Of a stretch of 64,000 nt of DNA, positions 27,784-40,229 are shown piece after piece. Origin of the DNA: Lithospermum erythrorhizon (taxonomy: Eukaryota; Streptophyta; Magnoliopsida; Boraginales; Boraginaceae). The notes beneath the pieces are model-generated. The model saw only the letters and a list, made by a program, of their open reading frames with translations, did not search any database and was not told the origin of the DNA. The stretch lies in contig JADFUC010000852.1 in assembly GCA_019722365.1 (NCBI GenBank), forward strand, positions 62,001 to 126,000, in the 5' to 3' direction. Position numbers and translations under genes: made by a program. The stretch's first letter is position 1. The number at the start of each line of letters is the position of its first letter.

Positions 27784-29592
27784 TGCAAAATCTAGCTATT
27801 GATAACTGAAAAAACCAATAATAACCACCAGGGTCACCTAGTAGTCACTCTATTACTCGCTCGAATCTCGACAAAATCGATTATTTTCAAATAAGAATAC
27901 AGATATAGATCAAAGATGTGATTTTGATAGAAATTAACAATATAACCACTAGGATTAGAGGTTATGGGTTCGATTCTCAATAAGGGCCTAATTTTTTTTC
28001 AAAAAAGAATACATATATAGATGAAAGATTTGATTTTTATATAAATTAACAAATTATAGTTTCGATCTTCAACTAAAAAGGTACTCCGTAATTTTATTAA
28101 TAATATTACTGCAATGACGATGTTTGGGCTGGAATCTCGAAAAGGGTCGAATTTATTTTGAAAAAGAATACAAATTTGGGTAAAAGATATGATTTTGATA
28201 GAAATTAAGAGATTATGTATTCGATTTTGAACTAAAAAATGAATTATTGATGGATGAATACAAATTGAGCTAGGGTTTGCGTGTTGATTTGATTTGATTT
28301 GATTAGTATTGAATCATAATTGAATAAAAATGATGAGTGATGAGCTTCCAACACTCGAATAACGATGAATTCACCTCAAATTTCAAAACCCTAATTGGAG
28401 CTTGTTAAGTAGAGTTGTTATCCAATAATTATGAGGATGATGATTACGTGGATTATACGAGGGGTAAATTATAAATTTCACAATCCACCCAAATTAACCC
28501 TATTTTTGGTATTATCATAAATTATAAAACTACTATTTTCACTCCTTATTTTTAGGTATTGTAATTCATGAAATGGCAAAATTATCATTTTAAAACTTAA
28601 AAGTCAATCCCTCCATTCTTAAAATATTATCACATTTTAATCGTTGACTTTTTTAAATTTTGAACTCAAATAACTTTTACTGTGGTTATATATTTGTTTG
28701 AAAAATATATCAATATGTAATATTTTCAAATATACTTTTTTATTAACTGTAATTTTGATTCAAATCAAAATTTTATATGTCAATTATGATTATAAAATTT
28801 GTTAATTTTTAATTAAGCGAAAAATAAAATCGACAATCTTTGTGAATGAATTTAAAATTATTTTATGATGTGTATAGTATTTTCCATTTTTTTTTGTTAT
28901 CATAAATGATTTGTGGACTATATACTTCGTCTATCACATTAAAGGGCAAAGCCAAATACATGACACAAACTCTACAAGATGCACTCATACATGCACATAC
29001 AATATTTTCAAATTTAACCTTCTCTATGGAATTGAGTTTCAGTAAATATTGTGATTCAGATGTATTAAGAAAATAATATGAACTATTAATAACATCCGTC
29101 ACAAATTTTCATCATGTACTGAATTTTCAGTAAGTATTGTGATCATATAAACAAAGCATATTATATATATTTGCTTGACAATGTGATTTATCTTTTAAAA
29201 ATTTAATGATAGAAAATTTAATTGCATATAATCCAAACTATTGATTAAGTGTCAATTTGTCACATGTAAAAGGAGGAAACCGACGATTAATCAATAGTTC
29301 GGACCGTATACAATTAAACCATAAAATAATATTACAAAATAGAGCATTTCAAGTATGAATGGTACATATAGATTTTTTCCAAGAAAGATAAACTATGCAT
29401 TTATCTAGGACACTAATTGAACGTGAAACCACAAAACTCCATTAATCATCGGATACTAATCAAGTGTACAATATTCTGTTGACCATTTAAATAGCTAACA
29501 TATTACAAACTGAAAAACTGACACGAAATTGTTATGAATCAATTATAACTTTTATAATTTGATAATATCGTCTTCATTTCTCATCATCAATA
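27784..29592. repeat. Gap with imperfect repeats and a MITE end
   Basis: At about 27835-28245 a module of roughly 115-125 bp (AAGAATACA, then GATTTTGATAGAAATTAA, then GGGTTCGATTCT) recurs three to four times imperfectly; GGTTCGATTC resembles a pol III B box. Near 28608-28640 AATCCCTCCATTCTTAAA looks like one end of a CTCCCTCC element. The remainder is AT-rich with no gene. Confidence 0.45.
29219..29316. repeat. 98-bp foldback element
   Basis: Arms of 30 bp at 29219-29248 and 29287-29316 are inverted copies with a few mismatches (outer TAATTG, inner ACTATTGATTAA), around a 38-bp loop. It may be a tiny MITE or a transcribed hairpin. Confidence 0.6.
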
Positions 29593-30426
29593 ATGGGAAA
29601 GGACAAGAAAAAAGAGAAGAAAAAGGAAGTAAAAAAGGTTGGGCTTCCAAACAAATTTTCTTTGTATATTATAAGATATTTAGTATATTGTTTGTATCAT
29701 AAATTGGTGATTTATAACTTTTTTGTGTTTGTAGATTGTTGTTGTAGAGTACAAGATATCTATGCATTGCAATGCATGTGAAAGATCTGTTGCCAAAATC
29801 ATCTGTAAAATGAAAGGTTTGTGCTTCTCTCTATTTTTATCATCATCTTATGTTTCATTTATTTTGATATACAATCATTACATTTTCATGTTATTTTTAA
29901 TATTAAGACATATAATTATAGGAAATTTTGAATTATTATATCTAATGTAGATCATATTATGTGTTACATTACTTGTGTGTGACACTCAATGTTATAATAC
30001 TCAATCTTAATTTTAATTTTTTCAAAACCTAAGAGATTACTCGTTAAATTGATTATTGTTAAACTTCAAAGTGTTACTAGATTGAAAACAATATATCCAT
30101 ATCTCTAAATGTGTACATTCTTTTAATTTAATTTGTTTGTTTTTAATTTCAATTTTGTAGGAGTAGATACATTTATGACGGACATGCCAAATAACAAAGT
30201 AGTTGTGACGGGCAGAATCAATTATCAAAAACTTTGGAAGAAACTTAGAAAAAAGCAAGGGAAAAAAGTGGAAATGGTGATAAAGAAAGATGAAGAAAAT
30301 GATCAGCCCAAAGGAGAATCGGGAAGAGCAAATACTCTTGTGAATCAATTGTACTTCATCAATATCTTGGAGAAAATGCGATTTTCACAATGTTTAGTGA
30401 CGAAAATGCAAATGCTTGTTGTGTAA
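29593..30426 (+). CDS. Small HMA-domain metal-binding protein
   Basis: Exons 29593-29637, 29735-29816, 30161-30426; 393 nt, 130 residues with consistent phase. After a very basic lysine-rich start (MGKDKKKEKKKEVKK) comes a heavy-metal-associated domain: VVVEYKISMHCNACERSVAK, with the metal-binding CxxC (CNAC), then GVDTFMTDMPNNKVVVTG and YQKLWKKLRKKQGKKVEM, the usual HMA beta-alpha end. This is the HPP/HIPP-like class, which binds metals or acts as a metallochaperone. The C-terminus (QCLVTKMQMLVV) has no CaaX prenylation box, so it belongs with HPP rather than HIPP proteins. Many relatives share the intron inside the HMA domain. The specific metal cannot be inferred. Confidence 0.85.
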
Positions 30427-31533
30427 TGTGAGTTATTTACACATATAGAAAATACTTTGAAGTTATTATGGAAAAAACTTTGCAGTGAGTTACACGATTA
30501 ATTTTTTTTTGAGTAATATTGTTTATCCCATCGACTAAATTTTCCACTAAAAAAACTTTTTTTAAGTGATTGAGGTGATGTAAGGAGCGATTTCGTTGCT
30601 AAATTGATTTCATCCTTGAAACTATTCATTTTTCTGTGTATAATAAATTGAATTTTTTAGTACAGTTCATACATCTTACGAGTGTTCAATTTATATGAAA
30701 TGCATGCATCAATACGGTGCCAATAAAATGACTCATGATACATTAAACCTTGCAAAAGGTTAATGTAAATAATTAGTTTTGGTAACAAGCAAAAATTTAT
30801 GCATAAGGTGATAGATCAATTATGTTGACAATTTATATGGTTCTGAAACATATATAGCATGATCCTAATGTTTTTGCAACATGGAGTATAAGTTATACGG
30901 AGTATTAAAATACGACACGTATATATACATTATCTATATCATATATAAAGCACAAAAACCAATAAATAACTCTCGATAAAGCTTTTAAATGAATTTTAAG
31001 TTATACCAGTCCGGACGAAAACTAACGTATTATTTCTTCATAAATAGAGGAACATAACGTAATATAATAACTCCACATTTCTCTTTAATCCATTTGTTAC
31101 CTGAAAACTGCTTCAATTTATTTATAACCGCCGTTATTTATCCAAAGTAACTACTATAAATGATTAATAAGAACTAGTTATGTGCACAGCCTACTACAAG
31201 AAATTATTTTATTATTTTTATAATAAAATTATAAATTTAAAAAATAAATAAATTTTTACAAAAAAACCCTAAAAGAAATAAGATGAAAGTTACCACGGGG
31301 TTAAAATAAAGATGCAGTGACGTTAAAACAACTTTTATTTTCACGATAATTAAGGAAAGATACGAGTAGATAATATTTATAGTAGTAGTTTATGGAGAAT
31401 TTATCATGTTAGACGGTTACACCATGAAAAAGTTACTATGAAAATTAAAATAAAAAAAATTTATCAAGAGGGTAAAATAGGAAATATATTAATTTGACTT
31501 CACTTTGTAACCGTCAATCCACCCTCGTGACAT

Positions 31534-31540
31534 TATATAT
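31534..31540 (+). promoter_or_regulatory. Candidate TATA box of a small transcript
   Basis: TATATAT is followed by a CT- and A-rich leader-like stretch and an ATG at 31640. The 25-codon frame from this ATG ends at TGA. A good splice donor, GCGC|GTAAGT, lies near 31760. Transcription is inferred only. Confidence 0.3.
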
Positions 31541-32595
31541 GGGTGATAGATACTCACACATAGATCCATTTCATTTCATTATCCTCTCCATCTAAAATCT
31601 AAAATTGAGACAAACACTAAACAAAAAAAAGCTCAATAATGAAACATTACAAGATATACAATTGGTTTTCATATTTGAAGAATGGCATGCTCTTTTGGAG
31701 CATTTCTCTCTGCTGAAGTAGTTGAAATCTAAGACGGCATATTAGCACTACTGCGGCGCGTAAGTAGCATTCTCTCTTCAAGAGGCTCTTCACCTCCGAC
31801 ACAATCACATTTGCTTATCCTCGATCATGAAAACAATAAATCTATATGACCTCTTCATCTTCATCTCTATAAATTTTAACTAACACGTACATTATTCAAG
31901 AATAGGAAATCCTAAATGGATTACAATCAACAAGTTGTATTACACCAAGAAAAAAGAAATCGATTGATATATATGTGAAGAAAAAATTATACCTAATTGT
32001 TCCTCCTAAATAAGAATTGAAATCTTACAATAATGGCTCAAAATGAAATTTTAGGTAACTACTTAACTAATAACTATCCTACCTAAACTTTGTTAAAGGA
32101 TTATTCAACTGATTGCAATATGTTTTTGCATTGGTCTTATTCAAGTAATAATGAATTCTCAAGTTGTAGGCTTTAGGGGATCAATTTAACATACTCTGCT
32201 CCATATTTTATAAAAACAAGGAAGATAAATAACAAGATACGGAAGAGGTCAGAGAAATTCTAAAAGCAAAAATAAGAAAGGCATTCAAGCGAAAGCATTG
32301 GTGAAATCCAATCTAGATTTATGGCTTTCAACATATATTAACTGCTGGCAACAATAATACAACTTCATCTTTAATTAACATTAATGGTTAAATACAAAGA
32401 AATTTCAGTATTTACGGAAGGATTATTATGGCGCTATCAAGCCTCCCCTATAATAAGTTCGCTGAACAAATTTATTCCCTAAGTATGTATAACTATACTT
32501 GTCACGCATGTATTTGTGCTTTGTAACAGGCTTCGACTGCTGGGCTTATACATATGGCTAAACTCATGCATGCAAATTGCCACATTATATTTTAG

Positions 32596-33358
32596 GTTAA
32601 TTAGTTGTTTGCCTCCCTCAATTATCGCTTAATTTCTTTCACCTGCCTCTAAACTCTAATTTTTTCAAGGTTGCCCCCGGACCTATCATTTCAATTTTAA
32701 ACAGTAAAATGGCTACTTTACCCCTAACACTAAACTAAACTATATGGGACATATTTAAAATATTTTATATAATTAGAATAAAATCCCACCACTTCTTCGA
32801 CACACACCCCCAATCTCTACCTCCACCCCCTCCCTTAAACTCTCTTCCTCTCTAAACTTTCACCAACCATTAGTTTTTCACACACACCCCTCTGCTCAAT
32901 TCTTCCCCTACTTTCCCTAAACTATTAATTACTAATTTTCTTGACACACCTCATCTCTGGCTCTTACCCCCACCTCTCCCCCTCGATTTTCTAAACTTTC
33001 ACCAACCATCAATACAAAGAAGAAACGTAATGCGAAAGTTCGGGGAAATGCCAAGTGGTGTACAAGCGTGGTCAAAGAAGAAATTAAATGTCAGATAAGC
33101 TTGTGGGAAAAGTTTAGTGGGAGAAAGTTTAATGAGTAGTCGAGGTAGTAAGCAAGCAATAAATGTTAAATGGATTTTATTCTAATTTTCTAAAATATTT
33201 TAAACTTGCCCCTATATACTTTGGGCCAGTTATACGATAAAAGTAGAATATTTTCTGTATAAAGTTAAAATAATAGGTCCGCGTAAGATCCCTAAAAAGA
33301 ATCGATAGCTCTATGTTAAGTTAAAAAATAAACGATATTGCGGTAAACAGATTAGCAT
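32596..33358. mobile_element. Non-autonomous TIR element candidate
   Basis: The left end, read in reverse (CGATAATTGAGGGAGGCAAA), resembles the right end (CGATATTGCGGTAAACAG). Further in, TAGGTCCG is shared in inverted order at about 32677 and 33276. The arms total about 90 bp and are imperfect. The interior has CT-rich tracts and no coding frame. Confidence 0.45.
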
Positions 33359-35684
33359 ATATTTTATAAGAGACTAATTGTAAAGTATTTTATATTTTAC
33401 TATTGCATTGACATATTATAAATTAAGCACAAGACAGTCATATTATCATTATAAACAATGATGTCCATTTTTAAATGTAGTTGGATGCAAATATTGACAC
33501 GATTTTTTATCGTGACTCCACATAATTACTCATTGGGGTCTATTTTATGGCAAAACGATATTTTTATTAAAAATAATAATATCAGATATACAACAAATTC
33601 CGCATGCGCCGAACTGATGACGATACCTAATTTTTGTAATACACAAAACATAATGAAATGTGAGGTAGTATCATTTTATGTTGACAATGATTTTTACACT
33701 CAATTATTTTATTATGACATACGTTTTACTCATTCGTTGATTGTTTTACCTTAGTTATACTACAAGTGAACAATGCTATGAATGAACCGGACAATAGGAT
33801 ATACGTTCGGTATCAAACTCGACAATGTACATGAACGGTTATCGAGTCGACTCGAATATCACTTTATACTCGATGACGAGTTGAGTACAGCCAAACCCGT
33901 TCGACTAAATACCCAATAAAGTTTAAAAACCAAATATCCGATAAAGTTTTAAAATATACCTGAAAAAGTTTTAAAATATACTCCATAATAACGTGTTGCT
34001 TATATCCAAACCCGCTCAATTACATAATTTTTTTTAAAAACTAATACATTTCATATATTTATATTTGAGTGATTTATCAGTAGTATTGTGAACGGAACGG
34101 GTAATCGTCCATTATTGACTCGAAAACCAACCTGAAGGTTAACCGGTCAGACTTGAGTACATGGTCTTACTAGATGCCCAAAATAACCGCATAATTATCC
34201 GACTCCATAAAATGTATATCCGGCCGGATAATCTGGTACCGTTCGAACTATACTTCTTAACATCCCGACAACTGAAGTCTTCTGATCACAAATTGAAATG
34301 TAAAAAATATCGACTTTTATGTTTATGTTTGTAGTGATACAATCTAGATTCATTACAATCTAGAAAAGTAAAATATCATTTCAATCCTTATTCCTTAGCC
34401 ATCTCTAGTATCTCTGTCTTTAAGTTAGTCATATAATCTTATAGTAATAACTTATTATTTTATTCTCTGGTCAAACATTGGAGGTTTTTTGTCAAAGGTA
34501 TAACTTTCAAAGATCCCACCTTTTTTGTTTTTATTTTATTTAGGGGTGATTTTATTTCATGTTTTAAATGGTTTTTTGTAGATTTTATGTTTATTTTAGT
34601 CAATTATAAGAAGTGGGTTGGTCTTAGTTTACTACAAGATATGATCTTTGGGGTTTTCTTTGGTGGTTTTGCTTTGATCTTGCTGTTTAATTTGATGGAT
34701 TTTGAAGCTTTGATGATTCTTGGCACTTTTTTGGTTCTATAGCATTGAAATTAATTAGGTTAGTATTGATCCCTGATTGAAATTTTAGTTTTGTGTTGAA
34801 TTATTGTTTTTAGACTTTAAATTATGTGATTGATGGTGTATAAGACTCTTAGTGGATTAGTTTTATAACTTGTTTAATACTCATCAGTAGATTTCTGTTG
34901 AATTGATGTAGTTTTATGATTGTGTGTGAAGTTAACATTTTATTTACTTGTTGGCATGGGAGACATGGCTCTAATCGAAATAAGGCCTGCTTAAAGATCG
35001 AGTTTTTCTTACCATGTTAAGCTGTATATAATTGGATTTAGGATGTTCGAGCTCTTTATATTTTGAATTGTTTATGGTTTAGAAGATCTATGTTGTATTT
35101 GTGTGGAGTAAGAAAGCGGCCAGTAGAGATTGGCAGCACTTCTTAATCAAGAAAGTAGTGGATTGGACCCAGGAGAACCAATTAGCAAGCTGTCTAATGA
35201 CGTTCTGAATAAGATTAAGGGTATTGTCAGTAAGGTTACGAAATCATCAACATAAACTAGAGGGTAAAGAATGCGTCAGATTGATGTGGCTGATGTTTAG
35301 ATGTATATACTTGGATTTGGAAAGTTCTAGCTCTTTCTCCCTTTTAGCAAGTGCAGTTAAATATAATTATTTGATTAATTATCTGGTTAATTCGTATGTT
35401 CATGTGTCTGTGAGGCTGTCCAATTTCATGTTTGTGTCATATTCGTTTGGTGAAAGGCCAGATTCCCTTTTCTGCCATAAGATGTGGTTGCTTGAAGCTA
35501 CACTTCGTTCCTTCTGAACTTCACACTAAATCTCTTTAATTCTGATGTGTTGTCTATTTTATGCACGTGCTCATGGAACTGCATATGTGCTCAGTGATCT
35601 TACAATTGATATGAGCATATTTACAATTGCTATTTCAGGAGTATTCCACGTGGAGGATCTTATTAGAAATTAACAGTAAGGAGG

Positions 35685-38600
35685 ATGGCTAACAATGCGG
35701 CTGTGTGTGCCGAGAGGGCAACAAGCGACATGCTGATTGGTCCAGACTGGGCTATAAATATTGAACTCTGTGATATGCTGAATATGGATCCTGGGTACTC
35801 TCGTGTTCCTGTTACATAATAGTTTATAGTATGTGAAACTTGGAACATTCGTGCAACTTCCTTATTACACTAGTAGTCTAGAACTCTCGCTTCCAGCCTT
35901 TGTTTTCAGAACAAAATACCCAGTTGAGTACTAATATTTGAAATTCATTGTTATAGGTGATGCAACAACTTACTGTTAGGACCCTTCTCTAGGAAAATAC
36001 TGCCTACTTTTATGTTTCACAATATGTTCTTACCAGCCTGAATTACTGAAATTGTTGACTCGATTCTAGTTGATTTGATGAACAAGAGAATTAACTGTTA
36101 TTGCATGTTAAATACAATTACTTTAACCTGACTTATAGATGTTATTGAAACTACAGGCAAGCCAAAGAGGCTCTTAAGATTCTTAAAAAGCGTCTAGCAC
36201 ACAAGAATCCGAAAATTCAACTTCTTGCATTATTTGTAAGTATTCATTTTTCCACTGGTTTGTCTTAAAGATATTGGTTAATAGTTTTATATTTATAATA
36301 TAACTAAGGGACTGTTTTGTTACCATTTGAAGTGTTTTATTAATTGAATGGGTTTGATTCAGGTATTGGAGACTCTTAGTAAGAATTGTGGGGAGTTTAT
36401 ATTTCCCCAGATTGTTGAGCGCGATATCCTTCATGACATGGTTAAAATTGTCAAAAAGAAGGTGCCCGTTACCTTTTAATATTCTATTGCTATTTGCTGC
36501 TTCTTTTGTCAATGGTGCTAAATATACTTTTCTATGCTCTCCAATGCAGCCTGATCTACAGGTTAGGGAGAAGATTTTAACTCTGATCGATTCATGGCAG
36601 GAAGCCCTTGGGGGGCCTAGGGCAAGGTTCCCCCAATACTACACTGCCTACAACGAATTGAAGGTATCAGAAGCCTACTGTTTGTTCTTTGATTTGACAA
36701 TATGTTTTCTAGTAATCTCTTTAGTGTCTATGTGCTATTTCTGGATGCTGTCACATATCACTAGAAAAAATAGATCAAATATCCTCATTAATATTCTTCT
36801 GTTATGAAACTCAGTGACCCACTATCTATAACATGAATATTTCTATGTTGTAACCATGTGTATTATTTTTTAAATAAGGTGAGGCATGATAGTGATATTG
36901 TTTAGTTATTCTGGATTTTCCCTGTGAGTGTTTTTATGTCAGCTACAACTACTAGGCAACATTTTGTGAGTCATCATTGCATAGTTCTCTTGCAGTTATC
37001 AAATAGGTGATGCTACTGCTTGGGCAGATAACTGAATATTAACTTCATCTTACTGACCAACCTCTAGCTCTTGTAGATTTGAGGGAAAAAATTCCTTGGT
37101 GGTCCATAGTGGATTGTCATTGTTACTATTAGTTGTATTTCTTCATTGATCAATAGATGTGATAAATTATCATCCTTAGGAACTACTAGCCAAGTAAAAC
37201 AGTTCTAAATTATATTTGTACATGAGTCGATGACAGGCTGCTGGAGTGGAATTTCCTCCCCCTGAAGAGAACAGTGTACCATTATTTACTCCCCCACAAT
37301 CCCATCCGATTGTTGAGACTCCTTCACCATATGAGGAAGCTGCTATTCAGGCATCTCTTCAAACAGAAGATCCTGGACTCAGGTAGCATTTTGATGTTAG
37401 ACCTCTGGACACTGGTTGATGTTCATATCCTTTTTTGTTTCAACTGTTTTGCCATATATTAAGAACACAGAATAAAGGTATGATCTACCAATTACTCAGA
37501 GTAAATCTTATTCTCTGAACTGAAAAAATATTGCAATAGCATTGTTTAAGATGATACTGGTCAACTGAATGCTATAGAAACGTCTCACTCTGAAGATGGC
37601 ATGATCAATTGACCAGATATACTTGCCATGATAATAACAACCTTGGTTGTTCTTTAATTCCCTTCTTAATGCAGCTTGTCTGAGATTCAAAGTGCTGAGG
37701 GATTGGCAGATGTTTTGAATGAAATGCTTGGTGCTTTAGGTCCTCAAGAGCGTGAGGTGTGTGACCTTGCACTCTATGTTCCTCATTTCTTTTTGTTGAG
37801 TAAGATGTATTCTGGTTTCTGTGTGTGAGTGTTTTCGACCTGAATTTTGGACGTTGAAGACTAGCCCTTTATTTAGTCACCGACTCCTTCAATAGAATAG
37901 AGAAGGGATGAACAAGGCGATTGGAACTTGATATAGTTTCTTCTTCTTTTGTTTTTATTTTTTTATCGCTTGTCTACATTGGAAATTCATATGTAATCTT
38001 GAAATGGTCGGTTTAGTTTTGTGGACTACAGTGCTAGTGATATCTCTGGTGTTGTTGTAGATTTTTAAGAGAATAAGAGGTTCCTATTACAATACTTTTC
38101 CAACATATAAAATAAAACCCCTCATATGGTGAAGATAAATGACGACTCATAAAGTTTTTATATCGTGCAATTGTTTTCAGGGTTTAAAGCAAGAAGTGAT
38201 TGTTGATCTTGTGGAGCAGTGCCGTTCGTATCAAAAGCGTGTAATGATTCTCGTAAACAGCACTACGTAAGTTCATGTTGCTTGGTTGGTTTATTGACTT
38301 TGAATTTGATTACTGATACCATCTCCAATATATTTTCTTAAAGAGAGGAGGAACTTCTTGGGAAGGGGTTGGCATTAAATGATAATCTGCAGCGAGTCCT
38401 TCGCTTGCACGATGAGATTGCCAAGGGATCTGTGGCACCTCCTACTGCTGCAACAGGTTTTACAGAAGCACCGGTTCCTCTTATGAACGTGAATCATGAA
38501 GAAGATGAATCTGAGGATGATTTTTCTCAACTGGCACGCAGGTATCTTCTATCATTATCCCTTCTGACAACTGATTTAAGAGTATTGAGGTTATTTACTA

Positions 38601-40229
38601 CACGTACGTAATTACAAGCCATCTTAGAAATAGCTCATTCTGAAACACTGACCAAGCAGTACAGGTGTATGCTAAAGGTAGTGACATGAAAGAATGAAGA
38701 ACTGTGACATAAGCTGTAATTTTTTTTATTTTGTATTTAATGCTAGAGTCAATGAGAGACTACGGAAGTAGTCAATCTCTCATGTCGCCTTCTAGGCATA
38801 TTTGTAGGTCAATGTCATTAGTTCAAGTGCCTAGAATCGGTTGCTCATTTATCTACAGTTCCATTTGGACATCTGAAATTTGCAGAGGTTAATTTTCTTA
38901 ATTGGTTCCGAATAGGAAGCGAGAGTTGGATAACCATCATGAAATACTTCCTGGATCTCCTTCCGTGCATCTTAGCATAAATACAACAAATAATGAAGTA
39001 AAATTCGTTTGAATTGGAAAGTTTTCTGGTATATGTGGCCAAAATGTCCATTTCTCCAGTATTTTGTTTTCTTATAATATGTGGAAGGTTTATCCATGCA
39101 AATTTATGTTTTGGTTTCTTCTTTCAGCATATATGGTTCTTTGAGCATTCACATCAATTTTCCTAAAACATATTCCTCAAATCTACTGCCTATCCTTTTT
39201 CATTTTAGGAACTCATCTTTAGCTCTTATCCAAAACCAGATTTCCTTCTTTATCAAAAAAAAAAAAAACCAGATTTCCTATACAACTTAACATCATAAAA
39301 AATTTACTTGTATTTCAAAAAGTCAAAAGGAAAGTATAACAGTATAAATTAGATTTGAGGACACGCATCTTTCTTGGTTTTGGAGGACACACATCTGATT
39401 TTGATATGAGGTAGGAAGTTAGAAACTCTGTTTTTTGGGTTGTTTTCACGCTTTTAACAGTTATAGATTCCTATAATGAGAAATATTGCATTGTATGAAC
39501 CATGATGTGCAAGCTCCTTGTTCCTTCAGTAGATTTGTTATGTGGCTATGTTATGAAAATATCCCTTTGTATAACTGTTTATGAGCTTGATTTTACCTAT
39601 TCAGATCATCAAGAGATACATCGCAAGGAATGAAGCCAGTGAAAGAGAAAAGTAATATTACACGTGTTAGCCCCTTTCTGCCCCCACCACCACCGCCGAC
39701 TAACCCAACTAGTTCAGGTTCTGGGTCATTTGATTATCTTAGTGGTGATGTGTATGAATCTGGAAGTTCTCCAGGACTATCATTAACCAAACCTAGTCTA
39801 GTCCAACCTGATTCTAGTAAAAGCCCCATCTCTGCATCAAGCTCATCTCCTGCTGATGATTTCATAAATCCAACAGCATCGATGTTCACTTCAAACCCAG
39901 TTCATGATGAGCTGCCTCCTGCAACCAAATCTGCTGATCAGGTACTCCCTGCTCCATGGGATGCACCTTCACCTGGATTCCTTCCACCACCTCCTTCCAA
40001 GCACAACCAGAGACAACATTTCTTTGAGCAACACCAAACTGGCAGTCCCCCACTTTCCAGTAGCGGGTCAGGATCCTCTTATGATAACTTCGTCGAGAAA
40101 ACCCAGAATCTATCACTTAATACTTCAAAACCAAAGAAAGATGAAAAAGCAGAAGATGTACTCTTCAAAGATCTTGTTGATTTTGCAAAGTCCAAGTCTT
40201 CATCTCCAAAACCACCTAGATCATTTTAA
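35685..40229 (+). CDS. TOL3/4-like: TOM1-like (TOL) ubiquitin-binding adaptor, TOL3/4 type
   Basis: Exons 35685-35794, 36157-36235, 36363-36461, 36550-36663, 37237-37382, 37675-37756, 38181-38266, 38344-38541, 39605-40229; 1539 nt, 512 residues. The VHS domain (about 1-145) begins [20 protein letters not shown] and contains [15 protein letters not shown] and LVREK-like [15 protein letters not shown]. The GAT domain (about 180-270) contains [27 protein letters not shown] and [15 protein letters not shown]. The serine/proline-rich tail includes [17 protein letters not shown] and the conserved end [20 protein letters not shown] proteins act as plant ESCRT-0 substitutes: they bind ubiquitinated plasma-membrane cargo and direct it to the vacuole. 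N-terminus and tail fit TOL3/TOL4 best. A leader intron probably ends shortly before the ATG. Confidence 0.94.

Larger units (their letters stand above)
30427..35684. other. Long repeat-rich gap and TOL leader
   Basis: No complete gene is supported in these 5.3 kb. It holds a possible small transcription unit (31534-31760), an inverted-repeat element (32596-33358), a CpG-containing degenerate repeat (about 33780-34260), and from about 34450 the probable leader and leader intron of the TOL gene, which includes a short coding-like fragment at 35127-35255. Confidence 0.45.

Noticed and set aside
31640..31717. 25-codon frame as a known conserved uORF or ENOD40-type peptide
   Set aside because: The translation does not match any conserved plant uORF or ENOD40 peptide that I can recall.
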